Shown: positions 44,882 through 54,363 of the stretch, piece by piece
How the letters are laid out: each line of letters opens with the position of its first letter
Numbering within the stretch: the first letter of the stretch is position 1
From: Yoonia vestfoldensis DSM 16212
Lineage (GTDB): Bacteria > Pseudomonadota > Alphaproteobacteria > Rhodobacterales > Rhodobacteraceae
Direction: 5' to 3'
Length of the DNA stretch: 64,000 bases
Assembly (NCBI RefSeq): GCF_000382265.1
Contig: NZ_KB907981.1
Span: 111,306-175,305, forward strand
Notes under the pieces: model-generated
The model's database searches: none
Seen by the model: only the letters and a program-made list of their open reading frames with translations
Told to the model about the DNA's origin: nothing
Program-made: the position numbers and the translations under genes

Positions 44882-46108
44882 TTACGCCTTCATATCGAAC
44901 CCAAGATGCTTGGCCACGGTAAAGATATCCTTGTCGCCGCGTCCGCACATGTTCATCACCAGCAGATGGTCGGCAGGCAGGTCGGGCGCGATTTTCATCA
45001 CATGCGCCAGCGCGTGGGATGGCTCCAGCGCGGGAATGATTCCTTCCAGCGCACAGCACAGCTGGAACGCCTCCAGCGCCTCGACATCGGTGATCGAGAC
45101 GTATTTCGCGCGGCCGATATCATGCAACCACGCATGTTCAGGCCCGATGCCCGGATAATCCAGACCCGCCGAGATCGAGAACCCTTCAAGGATCTGCCCG
45201 ACATCGTCCTGCAACAGATAGGTGCGGTTGCCATGCAGCACGCCGGGGCGGCCGCCGGTCAATGACGCGCAATGTTCCATCTTTTCGTTGACGCCTTTGC
45301 CACCGGCCTCGACCCCGATGATATTGACGTCCTTGTCGTCCAGAAACGGATAGAACAGCCCCATCGCATTCGACCCGCCACCGATGGCGGCGATCAGCGT
45401 GTCGGGCAGACGGCCTTCGGCCTCTTGCATCTGGGTCCTGGTTTCCTGCCCGATGATGGCCTGAAAATCCCGCACCATCGCGGGATAAGGGTGCGGCCCC
45501 GCCACCGTGCCGATGCAATAGAACGTGTCGCGCACATTGGTCACCCAGTCGCGCAGGGCATCGTTCATCGCGTCCTTCAGCGTGCCACGGCCCGAGGTGA
45601 CAGGCACAACCTCTGCCCCCAGCAGTTTCATGCGGAACACGTTCGGGGCCTGCCGTTCGACATCATGCGCGCCCATATAGACCACACATTTCAGGCCGAA
45701 TTTCGCACAGACCGTCGCCGTCGCCACGCCGTGCTGACCCGCGCCGGTTTCGGCGATGATCCGGCTTTTGCCCATGCGGCGGGCTAGGATGATCTGGCCC
45801 AACACGTTGTTGATCTTATGCGCGCCGGTGTGGTTCAGCTCGTCGCGTTTCATGTAGATCTTGGCACCACCCAGATGCGCCGTCAGCCGTTCGGCATGAT
45901 AAAGCGGGCTGGGGCGACCGACGTAATGGGTCCACAGATCATGCATTTCCGCCCAGAAGGTCGGGTCGGTCTTGGCATGTTCGTATTGCTCTTCCAGTTC
46001 CAGGATCAGCGGCATCAGGGTCTCGGACACGAAACGCCCGCCGAACTGGCCGAAACGGCCTTTTTCGTCGGGGCCGGTCATGAAGCTGTTGAAAAGATCG
46101 TTGGCCAT
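44882..46108 (-). CDS. trpB: tryptophan synthase beta subunit
   Basis: Predicted protein of 408 residues. The PLP Lys is in [13 protein letters not shown], the phosphate loop is GGGSNAMG, and the C-terminus has the monovalent-cation region of TrpB1. It joins indole and serine to make tryptophan. It lies 60 bases after trpF on the same strand, at the end of the aroA-to-trpB run; trpA is elsewhere (36633). Confidence 0.97.
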   Translation of the reverse strand: MANDLFNSFMTGPDEKGRFGQFGGRFVSETLMPLILELEEQYEHAKTDPTFWAEMHDLWTHYVGRPSPLYHAERLTAHLGGAKIYMKRDELNHTGAHKINNVLGQIILARRMGKSRIIAETGAGQHGVATATVCAKFGLKCVVYMGAHDVERQAPNVFRMKLLGAEVVPVTSGRGTLKDAMNDALRDWVTNVRDTFYCIGTVAGPHPYPAMVRDFQAIIGQETRTQMQEAEGRLPDTLIAAIGGGSNAMGLFYPFLDDKDVNIIGVEAGGKGVNEKMEHCASLTGGRPGVLHGNRTYLLQDDVGQILEGFSISAGLDYPGIGPEHAWLHDIGRAKYVSITDVEALEAFQLCCALEGIIPALEPSHALAHVMKIAPDLPADHLLVMNMCGRGDKDIFTVAKHLGFDMKA

Positions 46109-46168
46109 GGGACACCTGTTGTTTTGGGTTGGGACAGACCTAACGCCCCTTGCGGGAATCGTAAACGC

Positions 46169-46810
46169 CTAACGCAAGGCCGCGCAAAACGCCGCAATCA
46201 ACGCCGCATCCTTGACGCCGGGGGCGGATTCGACGCCAGACGACACATCGACCTGCCGCGCCCCTGTCAGCGTCACAGCTTCAGCCACATTGGCAGGCGT
46301 CAGCCCACCCGCCAACATCCACGGCACCGGCCAGCGCCGCCCCGCGATCAGCCGCCAGTCAAAGGCCAGACCATTGCCACCGGGCAGATCGGCATCCACA
46401 GGCGGTTTGGCATCGACCAGCAACTGGTCCGCCACCTGCGCATAAGTCTCGAGCGCTGCCAGATCATCCGGCCCCGCCACACCCACGGCCTTCATCATGG
46501 GCAGGCCATAGCGCGCCTTGACCTCGGTCACGCGGGCAGGCGTCTCTGCGCCGTGCAATTGCAGGATATCGACGGGCACCTGCGCCAGCAGCGCATCAAG
46601 CTGGGCGTTATCGGCGTTCACCACCAGCGCGACCTTTGCCACACCCGCAGGCACGGCAGCGGCCAGGGCGGCGGCCTGCGCCAAAGTCACATTGCGGGGG
46701 GATTTTTCAAAGAATACCAGCCCGACATAGGTCGCCCCCGCCTGCACGGCAGCATCCAGCATGGCCGCATCGCGCAGCCCGCAGATCTTGACCCGTGTTT
46801 GCAATGGCAT
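46169..46810 (-). CDS. trpF: phosphoribosylanthranilate isomerase
   Basis: Predicted protein of 213 residues with a TIM barrel. The N-terminal [11 protein letters not shown] holds the catalytic Cys, the catalytic Asp is in the second half (VDVSSGVES region), and [12 protein letters not shown] marks the phosphate site. It catalyses the third step of tryptophan synthesis. The start overlaps the lapA stop by one base; trpB follows. Confidence 0.96.
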   Translation of the reverse strand: MPLQTRVKICGLRDAAMLDAAVQAGATYVGLVFFEKSPRNVTLAQAAALAAAVPAGVAKVALVVNADNAQLDALLAQVPVDILQLHGAETPARVTEVKARYGLPMMKAVGVAGPDDLAALETYAQVADQLLVDAKPPVDADLPGGNGLAFDWRLIAGRRWPVPWMLAGGLTPANVAEAVTLTGARQVDVSSGVESAPGVKDAALIAAFCAALR

Positions 46811-47166
46811 CAGCGCGTGTTTTCCAGCAGCACCAGCACGTCATCCTCTGACTTCGCCCCGACCGAGGCCGTGCGCATCTGTTGCAATTCGCTGCGCAGC
46901 GCCTCGACCTCGCGCGATTTCGCGCGGGCATCGGCGCGGATGCGGTATTCGCGCACCCATTCCCACAGGAACCCGATGGCAAGACCGGCCCCCACGCCGA
47001 TGAAGATCACGACGAACAAGGGCAGCGTCACATCGGGCGAAAGCCCCAGCAGATCACTAAGCCAGACAGGCATGGCGCGGACAGTCACAGGGTCGCGGTT
47101 GGCCAGCCCGATCAGAATCAGGCAAAGCGCAACGATGGCCCAAAAGGCATAGCGGATAGTCTTCAT
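46810..47166 (-). CDS. lapA: LapA-domain membrane protein
   Basis: Predicted protein of 118 residues. Two hydrophobic helices (about 5-25 and 45-67) are followed by a coiled-coil cytoplasmic tail (about 75-110, [18 protein letters not shown]). This is the LapA/DUF1049 layout; E. coli LapA works with LapB in lipopolysaccharide assembly, but no lapB is next to it here. It is nine bases downstream of ihfB and overlaps trpF. Confidence 0.85.
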   Translation of the reverse strand: MKTIRYAFWAIVALCLILIGLANRDPVTVRAMPVWLSDLLGLSPDVTLPLFVVIFIGVGAGLAIGFLWEWVREYRIRADARAKSREVEALRSELQQMRTASVGAKSEDDVLVLLENTR

Positions 47167-47175
47167 CGGACCCTC

Positions 47176-47457
47176 TTACTGACCGTTTAGCCGGTCACGC
47201 AGCAATTTGCCCGTCTTGAAGAACGGCACATGTTTTTCATCGACTTCGACCGCCTCGCCGGTGCGGGGGTTGCGGCCCAACCGCGGGTCGCGCTTTTTCA
47301 CGGAAAAGGCGCCGAAGCCGCGCAATTCGACACGGTTGCCCTGCGCCATCGCATCGGTGATCCGCTCAAAGATGGTGTTGACGATCTTTTCGACGTCACG
47401 CTGATAAAGGTGCGGATTTTCATCGGCAATTTTCTGGATCAGTTCCGAGCGGATCAT
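47176..47457 (-). CDS. ihfB: integration host factor beta subunit
   Basis: Predicted protein of 93 residues from the ATG at 47457 (longer in-frame starts lie in the upstream gap). It is a HU/IHF fold: [40 protein letters not shown], and the DNA-bending arm [12 protein letters not shown] with the intercalating Pro. With IhfA it bends DNA at promoters and recombination sites. It follows rpsA after its terminator, the standard order in proteobacteria. Confidence 0.96.
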   Translation of the reverse strand: MIRSELIQKIADENPHLYQRDVEKIVNTIFERITDAMAQGNRVELRGFGAFSVKKRDPRLGRNPRTGEAVEVDEKHVPFFKTGKLLRDRLNGQ

Positions 47458-47670
47458 GGCAGCATCCTTTGGTTTGGCAGTACGCAGACAGACGCGATGC
47501 CCCAAACTATAGAAACAAAGACCGGATACGGAAAGCACGGCTTTCGCTGCTTTTGAAGTTTTTTGCTGCAAAGCGACTGAATTTACAGGGAAGTTTGGCA
47601 CTTTTCCGCCAGAGCGTTGCGGCATAGGCGGTGCCGCAGCGCAGCACAGCGCCCCGATTCGCCCCACGCC

Positions 47671-47708
47671 CAAACAAAAGCCCCGCCGCAATCGCGTGCG
47701 GCGGGGCT
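47671..47708 (-). terminator. intrinsic terminator after rpsA
   Basis: Minus strand: a 12-bp stem AGCCCCGCCGCA/TGCGGCGGGGCT with loop CGCGAT, followed by TTTGTTTG. It lies 22 bases beyond the rpsA stop. Confidence 0.9.
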
Positions 47709-47730
47709 GAATTTGCAATCTGGGATGGTA

Positions 47731-49401
47731 TCAGTCGCGCTTGAGCGCGGCACCCAGAATATCGCCCAAGGACGCACCGGAATCCGAGGAGCCGAACTGT
47801 TCGACGGCTTCTTTTTCTTCCGCGATCTCGCGTGCCTTGATCGACAGACCCAGCTTGCGGGTCTTGCTGTCGATGTTGGTCACGCGCACGTCGACCTTGT
47901 CACCCACGCCGAAACGCTCGGGGCGCTGTTCGGCACGGTCGCGCGACAGGTCGGACCGACGGATGAACGATTTCATGCCTTCGTATTCGACCTCGATGCC
48001 GCCGTCTTCGATCTTGGTGACTTCGACGGTGATGATCGAGCCGCGCTTCACGCCGCCGATGGCATCCGCAAAAGGATCACCGTCCAGCGCCTTGATCGAC
48101 AGGCTGATGCGTTCTTTTTCCACGTCGACTTCGGCGACCTTGGCCTTGACCACGTCACCCTTGCGGAAATCGCCGATCACGTCTTCGCCACGGCCTTCCC
48201 ATGTCAGGTCGGACAGGTGGACCATGCCGTCGATGTCGCCGGGCAGGCCGATGAACAGACCGAATTCGGTAATGTTCTTGACTTCGCCTTCGACCTCGGT
48301 GCCCTCGGGATGGGTTTCTGCGAACACTTCCCATGGGTTACGCTGTGTCTGCTTGAGACCAAGCGACACGCGACGCTTGGCGCTGTCGATTTCCAGCACC
48401 ATGACTTCGACTTCCTGAGAGGTCGATACGATCTTGCCGGGATGGACGTTTTTCTTTGTCCAGGACATCTCGGACACGTGGACCAGACCTTCGACACCGG
48501 CTTCCAACTCGACGAATGCGCCGTAGTCGGTGATGTTGGTCACGCGGCCCTGATGGACCGAGCCGAGGCCGAACTTGGCTTCGACGGCATCCCATGGATC
48601 GTCCTGCAGCTGCTTCATGCCCAAGGAAATGCGGTGCGTTTCCTTGTTGATCTTAATGACCTGCACCTTGATCGTCTCGCCAATGGCAAGGATCTCGGAC
48701 GGGTGGTTCACACGGCGCCACGCCATGTCGGTGACGTGCAGCAAGCCGTCGACGCCGCCCAGATCAACGAAAGCACCGTATTCGGTGATGTTCTTGACCA
48801 CGCCGTCAACTTCCTGACCTTCGGTCAGGTTGCCGATGACTTCGGCGCGCTGTTCGGCACGCGATTCTTCGAGGATCGCGCGGCGCGACACAACGATGTT
48901 GCCACGGCGACGGTCCATTTTCAGGATCTGGAACGGCTGCTTCATGTTCATGAGCGGGCCGGCATCGCGCACGGGGCGCACATCGACCTGAGAGCCCGGC
49001 AGGAACGCGACAGCGCCGCCAAGGTCCACGGTGAAGCCGCCTTTGACGCGGCCAAAGATCGCGCCATCAACGCGTTCTTCGTCGGCATAGGCTTTTTCCA
49101 GACGATCCCAGGCTTCTTCGCGGCGGGCCATTTCGCGGGAAATGACGGCTTCGCCACGGGCGTTTTCGACCTGACGCAGGAACACTTCGACAGTGTCGCC
49201 GACTTTGATATCAGGGGCTTCGCCGGGATTTGCGAATTCTTTCAGATCGATACGGCCTTCCATCTTGTAGCCGACATCGATGATGGCCTGGCCCGCTTCG
49301 ATCGCGATCACCTTGCCCTTGACGACAGACCCTTCTGCGGGTGTGTCCATTTCGAAGCTTTCGTTCAAGAGTGCTTCAAACTCGTCCATTGTATTTGCCA
49401 T
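47731..49401 (-). CDS. rpsA: 30S ribosomal protein S1
   Basis: Predicted protein of 556 residues with six S1/OB-fold repeats spaced about 85 residues apart (for example GVVKNITEYGAFVDLGGVDG, RVTNITDYGAFVELEAGVEG, GEVKNITEFGLFIGLPGDID). It binds mRNA on the small subunit to start translation. It begins MANTMDEF; the second Met is an alternative start. It sits between the CAT-like gene and ihfB and ends with a strong terminator. Confidence 0.98.
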   Translation of the reverse strand: MANTMDEFEALLNESFEMDTPAEGSVVKGKVIAIEAGQAIIDVGYKMEGRIDLKEFANPGEAPDIKVGDTVEVFLRQVENARGEAVISREMARREEAWDRLEKAYADEERVDGAIFGRVKGGFTVDLGGAVAFLPGSQVDVRPVRDAGPLMNMKQPFQILKMDRRRGNIVVSRRAILEESRAEQRAEVIGNLTEGQEVDGVVKNITEYGAFVDLGGVDGLLHVTDMAWRRVNHPSEILAIGETIKVQVIKINKETHRISLGMKQLQDDPWDAVEAKFGLGSVHQGRVTNITDYGAFVELEAGVEGLVHVSEMSWTKKNVHPGKIVSTSQEVEVMVLEIDSAKRRVSLGLKQTQRNPWEVFAETHPEGTEVEGEVKNITEFGLFIGLPGDIDGMVHLSDLTWEGRGEDVIGDFRKGDVVKAKVAEVDVEKERISLSIKALDGDPFADAIGGVKRGSIITVEVTKIEDGGIEVEYEGMKSFIRRSDLSRDRAEQRPERFGVGDKVDVRVTNIDSKTRKLGLSIKAREIAEEKEAVEQFGSSDSGASLGDILGAALKRD

Positions 49402-49616
49402 GTGGCGTCGTTTTCCTAACGTTTGGTTTTATACGGGCCGAGCGGTTGTCTCCGCCGGTCTTTGGGTTTCGATTTGGTCGCGCGCTGATGCGAATGTAAA
49501 ACAACAGGGCCGGTACAGACCGACCCCGTGCAAGTCTCACGTCCGCGCCTGTCATCGGCACTTCGACAGGGCGGCGTATAGGGGGGAATGACCCATGAAG
49601 CAAGTGGTTTTGCGGC

Positions 49617-50243
49617 TCAAACCGCTGCCAACGCGCCCTGCACCGCCGCGAAATAGGCACCGATCTGCGCCCCATCGACCAGCGCGTGATGCACCTCGAG
49701 CGTCATGGCCATGTCGCTGTGCCCTCCATGATCGACGATCCGGCCCCATGTCACACGCGGGATGCAATCCTGCGGCCCCGGCAGGGCATTGTTGATGCTG
49801 GTGTAATCGAGCCAGGGCATGCAGGACAGATAGGCCAGGTCGTCGCGTTCCCCATCGTTGGGTGCCAGATCCGCCCCCGCGGCGGTCTGGTCGATCAGCG
49901 CCTTGGCCTGTCGGTCGAAGCTGTCGAAATCCGCAACAAACGGCACATAGGCATAGCCGAATGACCCCGCCTGCGTCGGCACCGTCATCGACAGGGTGAT
50001 CATGTCGTGACGCACCACCTGATTACCGCGAAACCGCATGCAAAGCTCGGGCACCGCATGGATGCCTGCCCCGATCGCATGCAGGCAGGCGCGATAGGGC
50101 GACAGGCCAGCGGCCTTGCGCGCCATGACCGCGGTTACATCCAGACGGGACGTGACCGCATAATGCGGACGCTCATAGGTCCGAAAGAACCGGAATTGCG
50201 CCGCCCGCGGCCATGTCGCCAGATCGACCGGATGGGTAGCCAT
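49617..50243 (-). CDS. chloramphenicol acetyltransferase-like protein
   Basis: Predicted protein of 208 residues of the trimeric CAT fold. The catalytic motif HHALVDGAQIGAYF (HHxxxDG, near the C-terminus) supplies the general-base His and the Asp. The N-terminal WPRAAQFRFFRTYERPHYAVT and the middle PWLDYTSINNALP match CatA-like enzymes. It would use acetyl-CoA; whether chloramphenicol is a real substrate is unknown. Its start overlaps the cmk stop (TGATG), so it is a cotranscribed insert between cmk and rpsA. Confidence 0.85.
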   Translation of the reverse strand: MATHPVDLATWPRAAQFRFFRTYERPHYAVTSRLDVTAVMARKAAGLSPYRACLHAIGAGIHAVPELCMRFRGNQVVRHDMITLSMTVPTQAGSFGYAYVPFVADFDSFDRQAKALIDQTAAGADLAPNDGERDDLAYLSCMPWLDYTSINNALPGPQDCIPRVTWGRIVDHGGHSDMAMTLEVHHALVDGAQIGAYFAAVQGALAAV

Positions 50244-50851
50244 CAGGCGCGCGCTGCGGAGACAACCGCGATCGCCTCTGCCACGGCCTGATCGACATTC
50301 ATGTCCGAGGTGTCGATCAGCACCGCATCCGCCGCCGCAGCCAGGGGTGCCGTCGCGCGGCCCGCGTCGCGCGCATCGCGCGCCTGCACATCCGCGAGCA
50401 CGAAATCCAGCGTGGTGTCCACGCCCTTGTCGCGCAACTCCTTGAACCGGCGTTCGGCGCGGCACTGGGCCGAGGCGGTGACAAACAGCTTCACCTGCGC
50501 GCCCGGACAGATCACCGTGCCGATGTCGCGGCCATCCAGCACCGCCCCTTCGGGACGCGCGGCGAACCCGCGCTGGAAGGCCGTCAGCGCATCGCGCACG
50601 GCAGGGTCGGTGGCCACACGGCTGGCCGCCTGCGCCACATCCGGCCCGCGCAAGGCGTCGCTGTCCAGATCGCGCGGATCAAGCGCACGCGCCGCCGCCA
50701 CCGGATCATCCCCCGCCAGCACGCGCGCGCCCACAGCACGGTAAAGCAGCCCCGTATCCAGATGCGCAAAGCCGAAATGCGCCGCCACCGCGCGCGAAAT
50801 CGTGCCTTTGCCCGCCGCGGCAGGCCCGTCGATGGCGACGGTAAAGCTCAT
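50243..50851 (-). CDS. cmk: cytidylate kinase
   Basis: Predicted protein of 202 residues. P-loop [15 protein letters not shown], the CMP-binding region [14 protein letters not shown], and [16 protein letters not shown] identify Cmk. It phosphorylates CMP and dCMP. Its start overlaps the aroA stop (four bases), and it is followed by the CAT-like gene. Confidence 0.97.
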   Translation of the reverse strand: MSFTVAIDGPAAAGKGTISRAVAAHFGFAHLDTGLLYRAVGARVLAGDDPVAAARALDPRDLDSDALRGPDVAQAASRVATDPAVRDALTAFQRGFAARPEGAVLDGRDIGTVICPGAQVKLFVTASAQCRAERRFKELRDKGVDTTLDFVLADVQARDARDAGRATAPLAAAADAVLIDTSDMNVDQAVAEAIAVVSAARA

Positions 50852-52200
50852 GCGCTGATCCGCGCGATGGCGGCACCCAGATCGTTCATCAGCGGCTCGA
50901 AAATCGGGAAAGACGTGGTGATCGGTGCGGCATCATCCACGGTGACAGGCTTTTGCGCGGCCATCCCCATGACCAGAAACGCCATCGCGATCCGGTGGTC
51001 GAGGCGGCTTTGCACCGTCACACCGCCCGGCACATTGCCGTGGCCCAGACCCGTGACGCGCCACCAATCAGGGCCTTCGTCCACGGTGACACCCGCAGCC
51101 CGCAGCCCCTGCGCCATGGCGTCGATCCGGTCGCTTTCCTTGACACGTAATTCCTGGACGCCGGGCATATCGGTCACGCCTTCGGCAAAGGCCGCAACGA
51201 CAGACAGCACCGGATATTCGTCGATCATGCTGGCCGCACGCGCTGCCGGCACAGTGATCCCGCGCAGATCGGGCGAATACCGCGCGCGCAGATCGGCCAC
51301 AGGCTCGCCGCCTTCGCTGCGCAGGTTTTCGAACGTCAGATCGGCACCCATGTCCTGCAACGTGGTAAACAGGCCCGCGCGCGTCGGGTTCAGCCCGATA
51401 TTGGGGACCAGCACATCCGACCCCGGCACGATCAGCGCCGCACAGACAGGGAACGCGGCCGAAGACGGATCGCGTGGCACCACAATATCCTGCGGCTGCA
51501 ATTCGGGCTGCCCGGTCAGGGTGATGACACGGCCTTCCTCGGTGTCTTCGACGGTCAGGGTCGCGCCGAACCCCTGCAACATCCGCTCGGTATGGTCGCG
51601 CGTCGCCTCTTTCTCGATCACGACGGTCTGGCCGGGGGCGTTCAATCCTGCCAGCAAAACGGCCGATTTCACCTGCGCCGACGGCACCGGTACGACGTAG
51701 CGGACAGGCACAGGACCCGCAGCCCCGACCAGCGTCATCGGCAAACGCCCCCCTGCCCGACCTACCGAGCGCGTGCCGAACAGCGCCAAAGGATCGGTCA
51801 CACGGCCCATGGGACGGCCATTCAAGGACGCATCGCCGGTGAAGGTCACCGTGATCGGCGTCGTGGCCATGGCCCCCATGATCAGGCGCACGCCAGTGCC
51901 GGAATTACCGCAGTCGATCACTTGGTCAGGTTCCGCAAAACCGCCCACGCCGACCCCGCGCAGCGACCATTCGCCGCCGCCATGATCGGTCACTTCCGCA
52001 CCAAAGGCACGCATCGCCTTGGCGGTATCCAGCACATCATCGCCCTCGAGCAGGCCGGTGATCCGCGTCTCGCCGATACACATCGCGCCAAGGATCAAGG
52101 ACCGGTGCGAGATCGACTTGTCGCCCGGCACATGCGCCTCACCCTGCAGGGGGCCGCAGGCGCTGGACATCATCGGAATGGGGGTCGCGTGGGATGACAT
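50848..52200 (-). CDS. aroA: 3-phosphoshikimate 1-carboxyvinyltransferase
   Basis: Predicted protein of 450 residues from the ATG at 52200. Motifs [15 protein letters not shown] (phosphate site), [11 protein letters not shown], and [13 protein letters not shown] are diagnostic of EPSP synthase. The residues [11 protein letters not shown] and the overall length suggest the class II (CP4-like) type common in alphaproteobacteria, but I cannot verify this. It starts the aroA-cmk-CAT-rpsA run. Confidence 0.96.
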   Translation of the reverse strand: MSSHATPIPMMSSACGPLQGEAHVPGDKSISHRSLILGAMCIGETRITGLLEGDDVLDTAKAMRAFGAEVTDHGGGEWSLRGVGVGGFAEPDQVIDCGNSGTGVRLIMGAMATTPITVTFTGDASLNGRPMGRVTDPLALFGTRSVGRAGGRLPMTLVGAAGPVPVRYVVPVPSAQVKSAVLLAGLNAPGQTVVIEKEATRDHTERMLQGFGATLTVEDTEEGRVITLTGQPELQPQDIVVPRDPSSAAFPVCAALIVPGSDVLVPNIGLNPTRAGLFTTLQDMGADLTFENLRSEGGEPVADLRARYSPDLRGITVPAARAASMIDEYPVLSVVAAFAEGVTDMPGVQELRVKESDRIDAMAQGLRAAGVTVDEGPDWWRVTGLGHGNVPGGVTVQSRLDHRIAMAFLVMGMAAQKPVTVDDAAPITTSFPIFEPLMNDLGAAIARISA

Positions 52201-52266
52201 GAAAACTTCCTTGGTGTGTGCGCCCTCTGATACCGCAGTGCGCGCAAGGGGTCCATCACGGCCCCC

Positions 52267-52307
52267 CATCTTCCGAGCATAAATATCCCCGCCGGAGGCA
52301 GATAAGT
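52267..52307 (-). repeat. intergenic repeat family A, copy 3
   Basis: CATCTTCCGAGCATAAATAT plus CCCCGCCGGAGGCA is identical to copy 2 near 44820, then differs (GATAAG versus AAAAAG). It lies between trmB and aroA, which run in the same direction, and may act as a trmB 3' end. Confidence 0.8.
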
Positions 52308-52309
52308 TC

Positions 52310-53023
52310 TTAAACCCTGACGAAGGTCAGGTAATGCGGCACCCGCCCCTCGCGCAGCGCCTTTTGTTCATAGCGCGTCGAAATCCAGTCAGCCCACGGC
52401 TTGCGCCAATCGGCAGGGGTTTCAGCCAGCCAGTCAAAGCCTTGGCGCGGCACTTCTTCCAGCGTCTGGCGGACGTAATCAGGGATATCGGTCGCCACAC
52501 GCAAGATTGCGCCCGGTTTCATCACGCGGTGCAGGGGCGCCAGATGTTCGGGTGTGACGAACCGGCGGCGATGGTGGCGTTTCTTGGGCCAGGGATCAGG
52601 ATAGTTCAGGAAGGCCCGCGCAATCGACTGCGCGGGCAGCACATCGAACAGATCGCGCACATCGCCGGGATGCACGGCGAGGTTGTCGACCTCCGCCTTG
52701 CGAATCTTGCCCAAAAGCATCGCCACACCGTTGATGAAAGGCTCCGCCCCGATGATCCCGATCTCGGGATAGCTCTGCGCCATATGCACCAGATGCTCGC
52801 CCCCACCAAAGCCGATCTCGAGCCAGACATCCTTGCCCGGAAACAGCGCGCCCAGATCAAGGGGGGTGCGGTCGGGGTTCGCCTCCCAGCTGACAGGGCC
52901 GGGCGACAGCGGGTCGAGGTCGTTTTCAAGGTAATCGTGCTGGCTTGCACGGATCGTCTTGCCACGAAAGCGGCCGTAGAAATTGCGCCATGGTGCGCCG
53001 GATGGGTGATGTGTCTTGGTCAT
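52310..53023 (-). CDS. trmB: tRNA (guanine-N7-)-methyltransferase
   Basis: Predicted protein of 237 residues from the ATG at 53023. The SAM site is [14 protein letters not shown], and the substrate and catalytic region is [15 protein letters not shown]. It makes m7G46 in tRNA. It is downstream of metK on the same strand, 70 bases away with palindrome family B copy 2 between them. Confidence 0.96.
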   Translation of the reverse strand: MTKTHHPSGAPWRNFYGRFRGKTIRASQHDYLENDLDPLSPGPVSWEANPDRTPLDLGALFPGKDVWLEIGFGGGEHLVHMAQSYPEIGIIGAEPFINGVAMLLGKIRKAEVDNLAVHPGDVRDLFDVLPAQSIARAFLNYPDPWPKKRHHRRRFVTPEHLAPLHRVMKPGAILRVATDIPDYVRQTLEEVPRQGFDWLAETPADWRKPWADWISTRYEQKALREGRVPHYLTFVRV

Positions 53024-53067
53024 GCGGCGGCGTGTAGCAATCCCGCCGCCGCATGGCAATCTCGGTA

Positions 53068-53087
53068 AGGTGGGTCATGACCCACCT
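53068..53087. repeat. intergenic palindrome family B, copy 2
   Basis: The 20-bp perfect palindrome AGGTGGGTCATGACCCACCT begins seven bases beyond the metK stop. On the minus strand it is preceded by ACGTC, as copy 3 is by GCGTC on the plus strand. It could act as a hairpin in the metK-trmB mRNA; there is no T-run. Confidence 0.75.
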
Positions 53088-53093
53088 GACGTG

Positions 53094-54275
53094 TCAGACA
53101 GCGCGCTTGAGCGCCTCGACCAGATCGGTCTTTTCCCAGCTGAACCCGCCATCGGCCTCGGGCGCGCGGCCGAAATGGCCATAGGCCGAGGTGCGCGCAT
53201 AGATCGGGCGGTTCAATTGGAGATGTTCGCGGATGCCGCGCGGGGTCAGGTCCATGACCTGTGCGACAGCCCGTTCGATGGCGGCGGGATCAACCTCGCC
53301 CGTGCCATGGGTGTCGGCATAGATCGACAAAGGTTGCGCCACGCCGATCGCATAGCTGAGCTGGATCGTGCAGCGTTCGGCCATGCCGGCGGCGACGACG
53401 TTTTTCGCCAGATAGCGCGCGGCATAGGCGGCAGACCGGTCCACCTTGGTCGGGTCTTTGCCGGAAAACGCGCCGCCACCATGCGGGGCCGCCCCGCCAT
53501 AGGTGTCGACGATGATCTTGCGTCCGGTCAGACCGGCATCGCCGTCAGGACCGCCGATGACGAAAGTCCCCGTGGGGTTGACCCACCATTTCGTGGCTTC
53601 GGTGATGAACCCTGCGGGCAGGACTTCGCGGATGTAAGGTTCCACGATGGCGCGGATGTCGGCGCTGGTCTGGCTTTCGAACTGGTGCTGGGTGGACAGC
53701 ACGATGGATGTCACCTCGACCGGCTTGCCGCCTTCGTAACGGACCGAGACCTGGCTTTTTGCATCGGGGCGCAGCGTCGGTTCTTCGCCCGATTTGCGCA
53801 CCTCGGCCAAACGGCGCAGGATCGCATGCGCATATTGGATCGGCGCGGGCATCAGGGCGTCGGTTTCGGTCGTGGCATAGCCGAACATGATGCCCTGATC
53901 GCCGGCCCCTTCGGGCTTGCCTTCGGCCTCGTTCACGCCTTGGGCGATATGGGCGGACTGGCCGTGCAGCAGGTTCGTGATCTCGCAGGTGGCGTGATGG
54001 AATTCGTCCTGCTCATAGCCGATATCCTTGATCGCAGCGCGCGCGATCCCGTCGATCCGGCCCATGAAATCGGCAAGTCTGGATTTGTCCGACAGACCGA
54101 CCTCGCCCCCGATCACAACGCGGTTGGTGGTGGCGAAGGTTTCGCAGGCGACCCGCGCTTGCGGCTCTTCGGCCAGAAAGGCATCCAGCACCGCGTCGGA
54201 AATGCGGTCGCAGACCTTGTCCGGGTGGCCCTCGGAAACGGATTCCGAAGTGAAAATATAGTCTTGTCTTGCCAT
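53094..54275 (-). CDS. metK: S-adenosylmethionine synthetase
   Basis: Predicted protein of 393 residues from the ATG at 54275, which is nine bases behind the GGAG of the riboswitch. Motifs [27 protein letters not shown] and the P-loop-like [16 protein letters not shown] are diagnostic. It makes SAM from methionine and ATP. Translation is predicted to be shut off by SAM or SAH through the upstream RNA. lnt is upstream, trmB downstream. Confidence 0.98.
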   Translation of the reverse strand: MARQDYIFTSESVSEGHPDKVCDRISDAVLDAFLAEEPQARVACETFATTNRVVIGGEVGLSDKSRLADFMGRIDGIARAAIKDIGYEQDEFHHATCEITNLLHGQSAHIAQGVNEAEGKPEGAGDQGIMFGYATTETDALMPAPIQYAHAILRRLAEVRKSGEEPTLRPDAKSQVSVRYEGGKPVEVTSIVLSTQHQFESQTSADIRAIVEPYIREVLPAGFITEATKWWVNPTGTFVIGGPDGDAGLTGRKIIVDTYGGAAPHGGGAFSGKDPTKVDRSAAYAARYLAKNVVAAGMAERCTIQLSYAIGVAQPLSIYADTHGTGEVDPAAIERAVAQVMDLTPRGIREHLQLNRPIYARTSAYGHFGRAPEADGGFSWEKTDLVEALKRAV

Positions 54276-54282
54276 GGGGACG

Positions 54283-54325
54283 TGCTCCAATAAAATTTAC
54301 CGTCACGCCAGGAAGCCGTTGTGAC
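54283..54325 (-). ncRNA. SAM/SAH riboswitch (metK leader)
   Basis: Minus strand, 5' to 3': GTCACAACGGCTTCCTGGCG then TGACG, an AT-rich loop, and TTGGAGCA. This agrees with the compact SAM/SAH riboswitch known upstream of Rhodobacterales metK genes: stem GTCAC/GTGAC, internal loop AACGGCTTCCTGGC, and a 3' TGGAGCA that pairs back as a pseudoknot. The GGAG is also the metK Shine-Dalgarno sequence, so ligand binding should hide it. Confidence 0.92.
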
Positions 54326-54363
54326 AGAACCAGCCATCCGTCTATGGCTTGGCCGCAGTGGCG

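Noticed and set aside
47617..49419. A 600-codon open frame on the plus strand
   Set aside because: It is antisense to rpsA, whose six S1 repeats are unmistakable; long shadow frames are expected in GC-rich DNA, and the translation shows no family resemblance.
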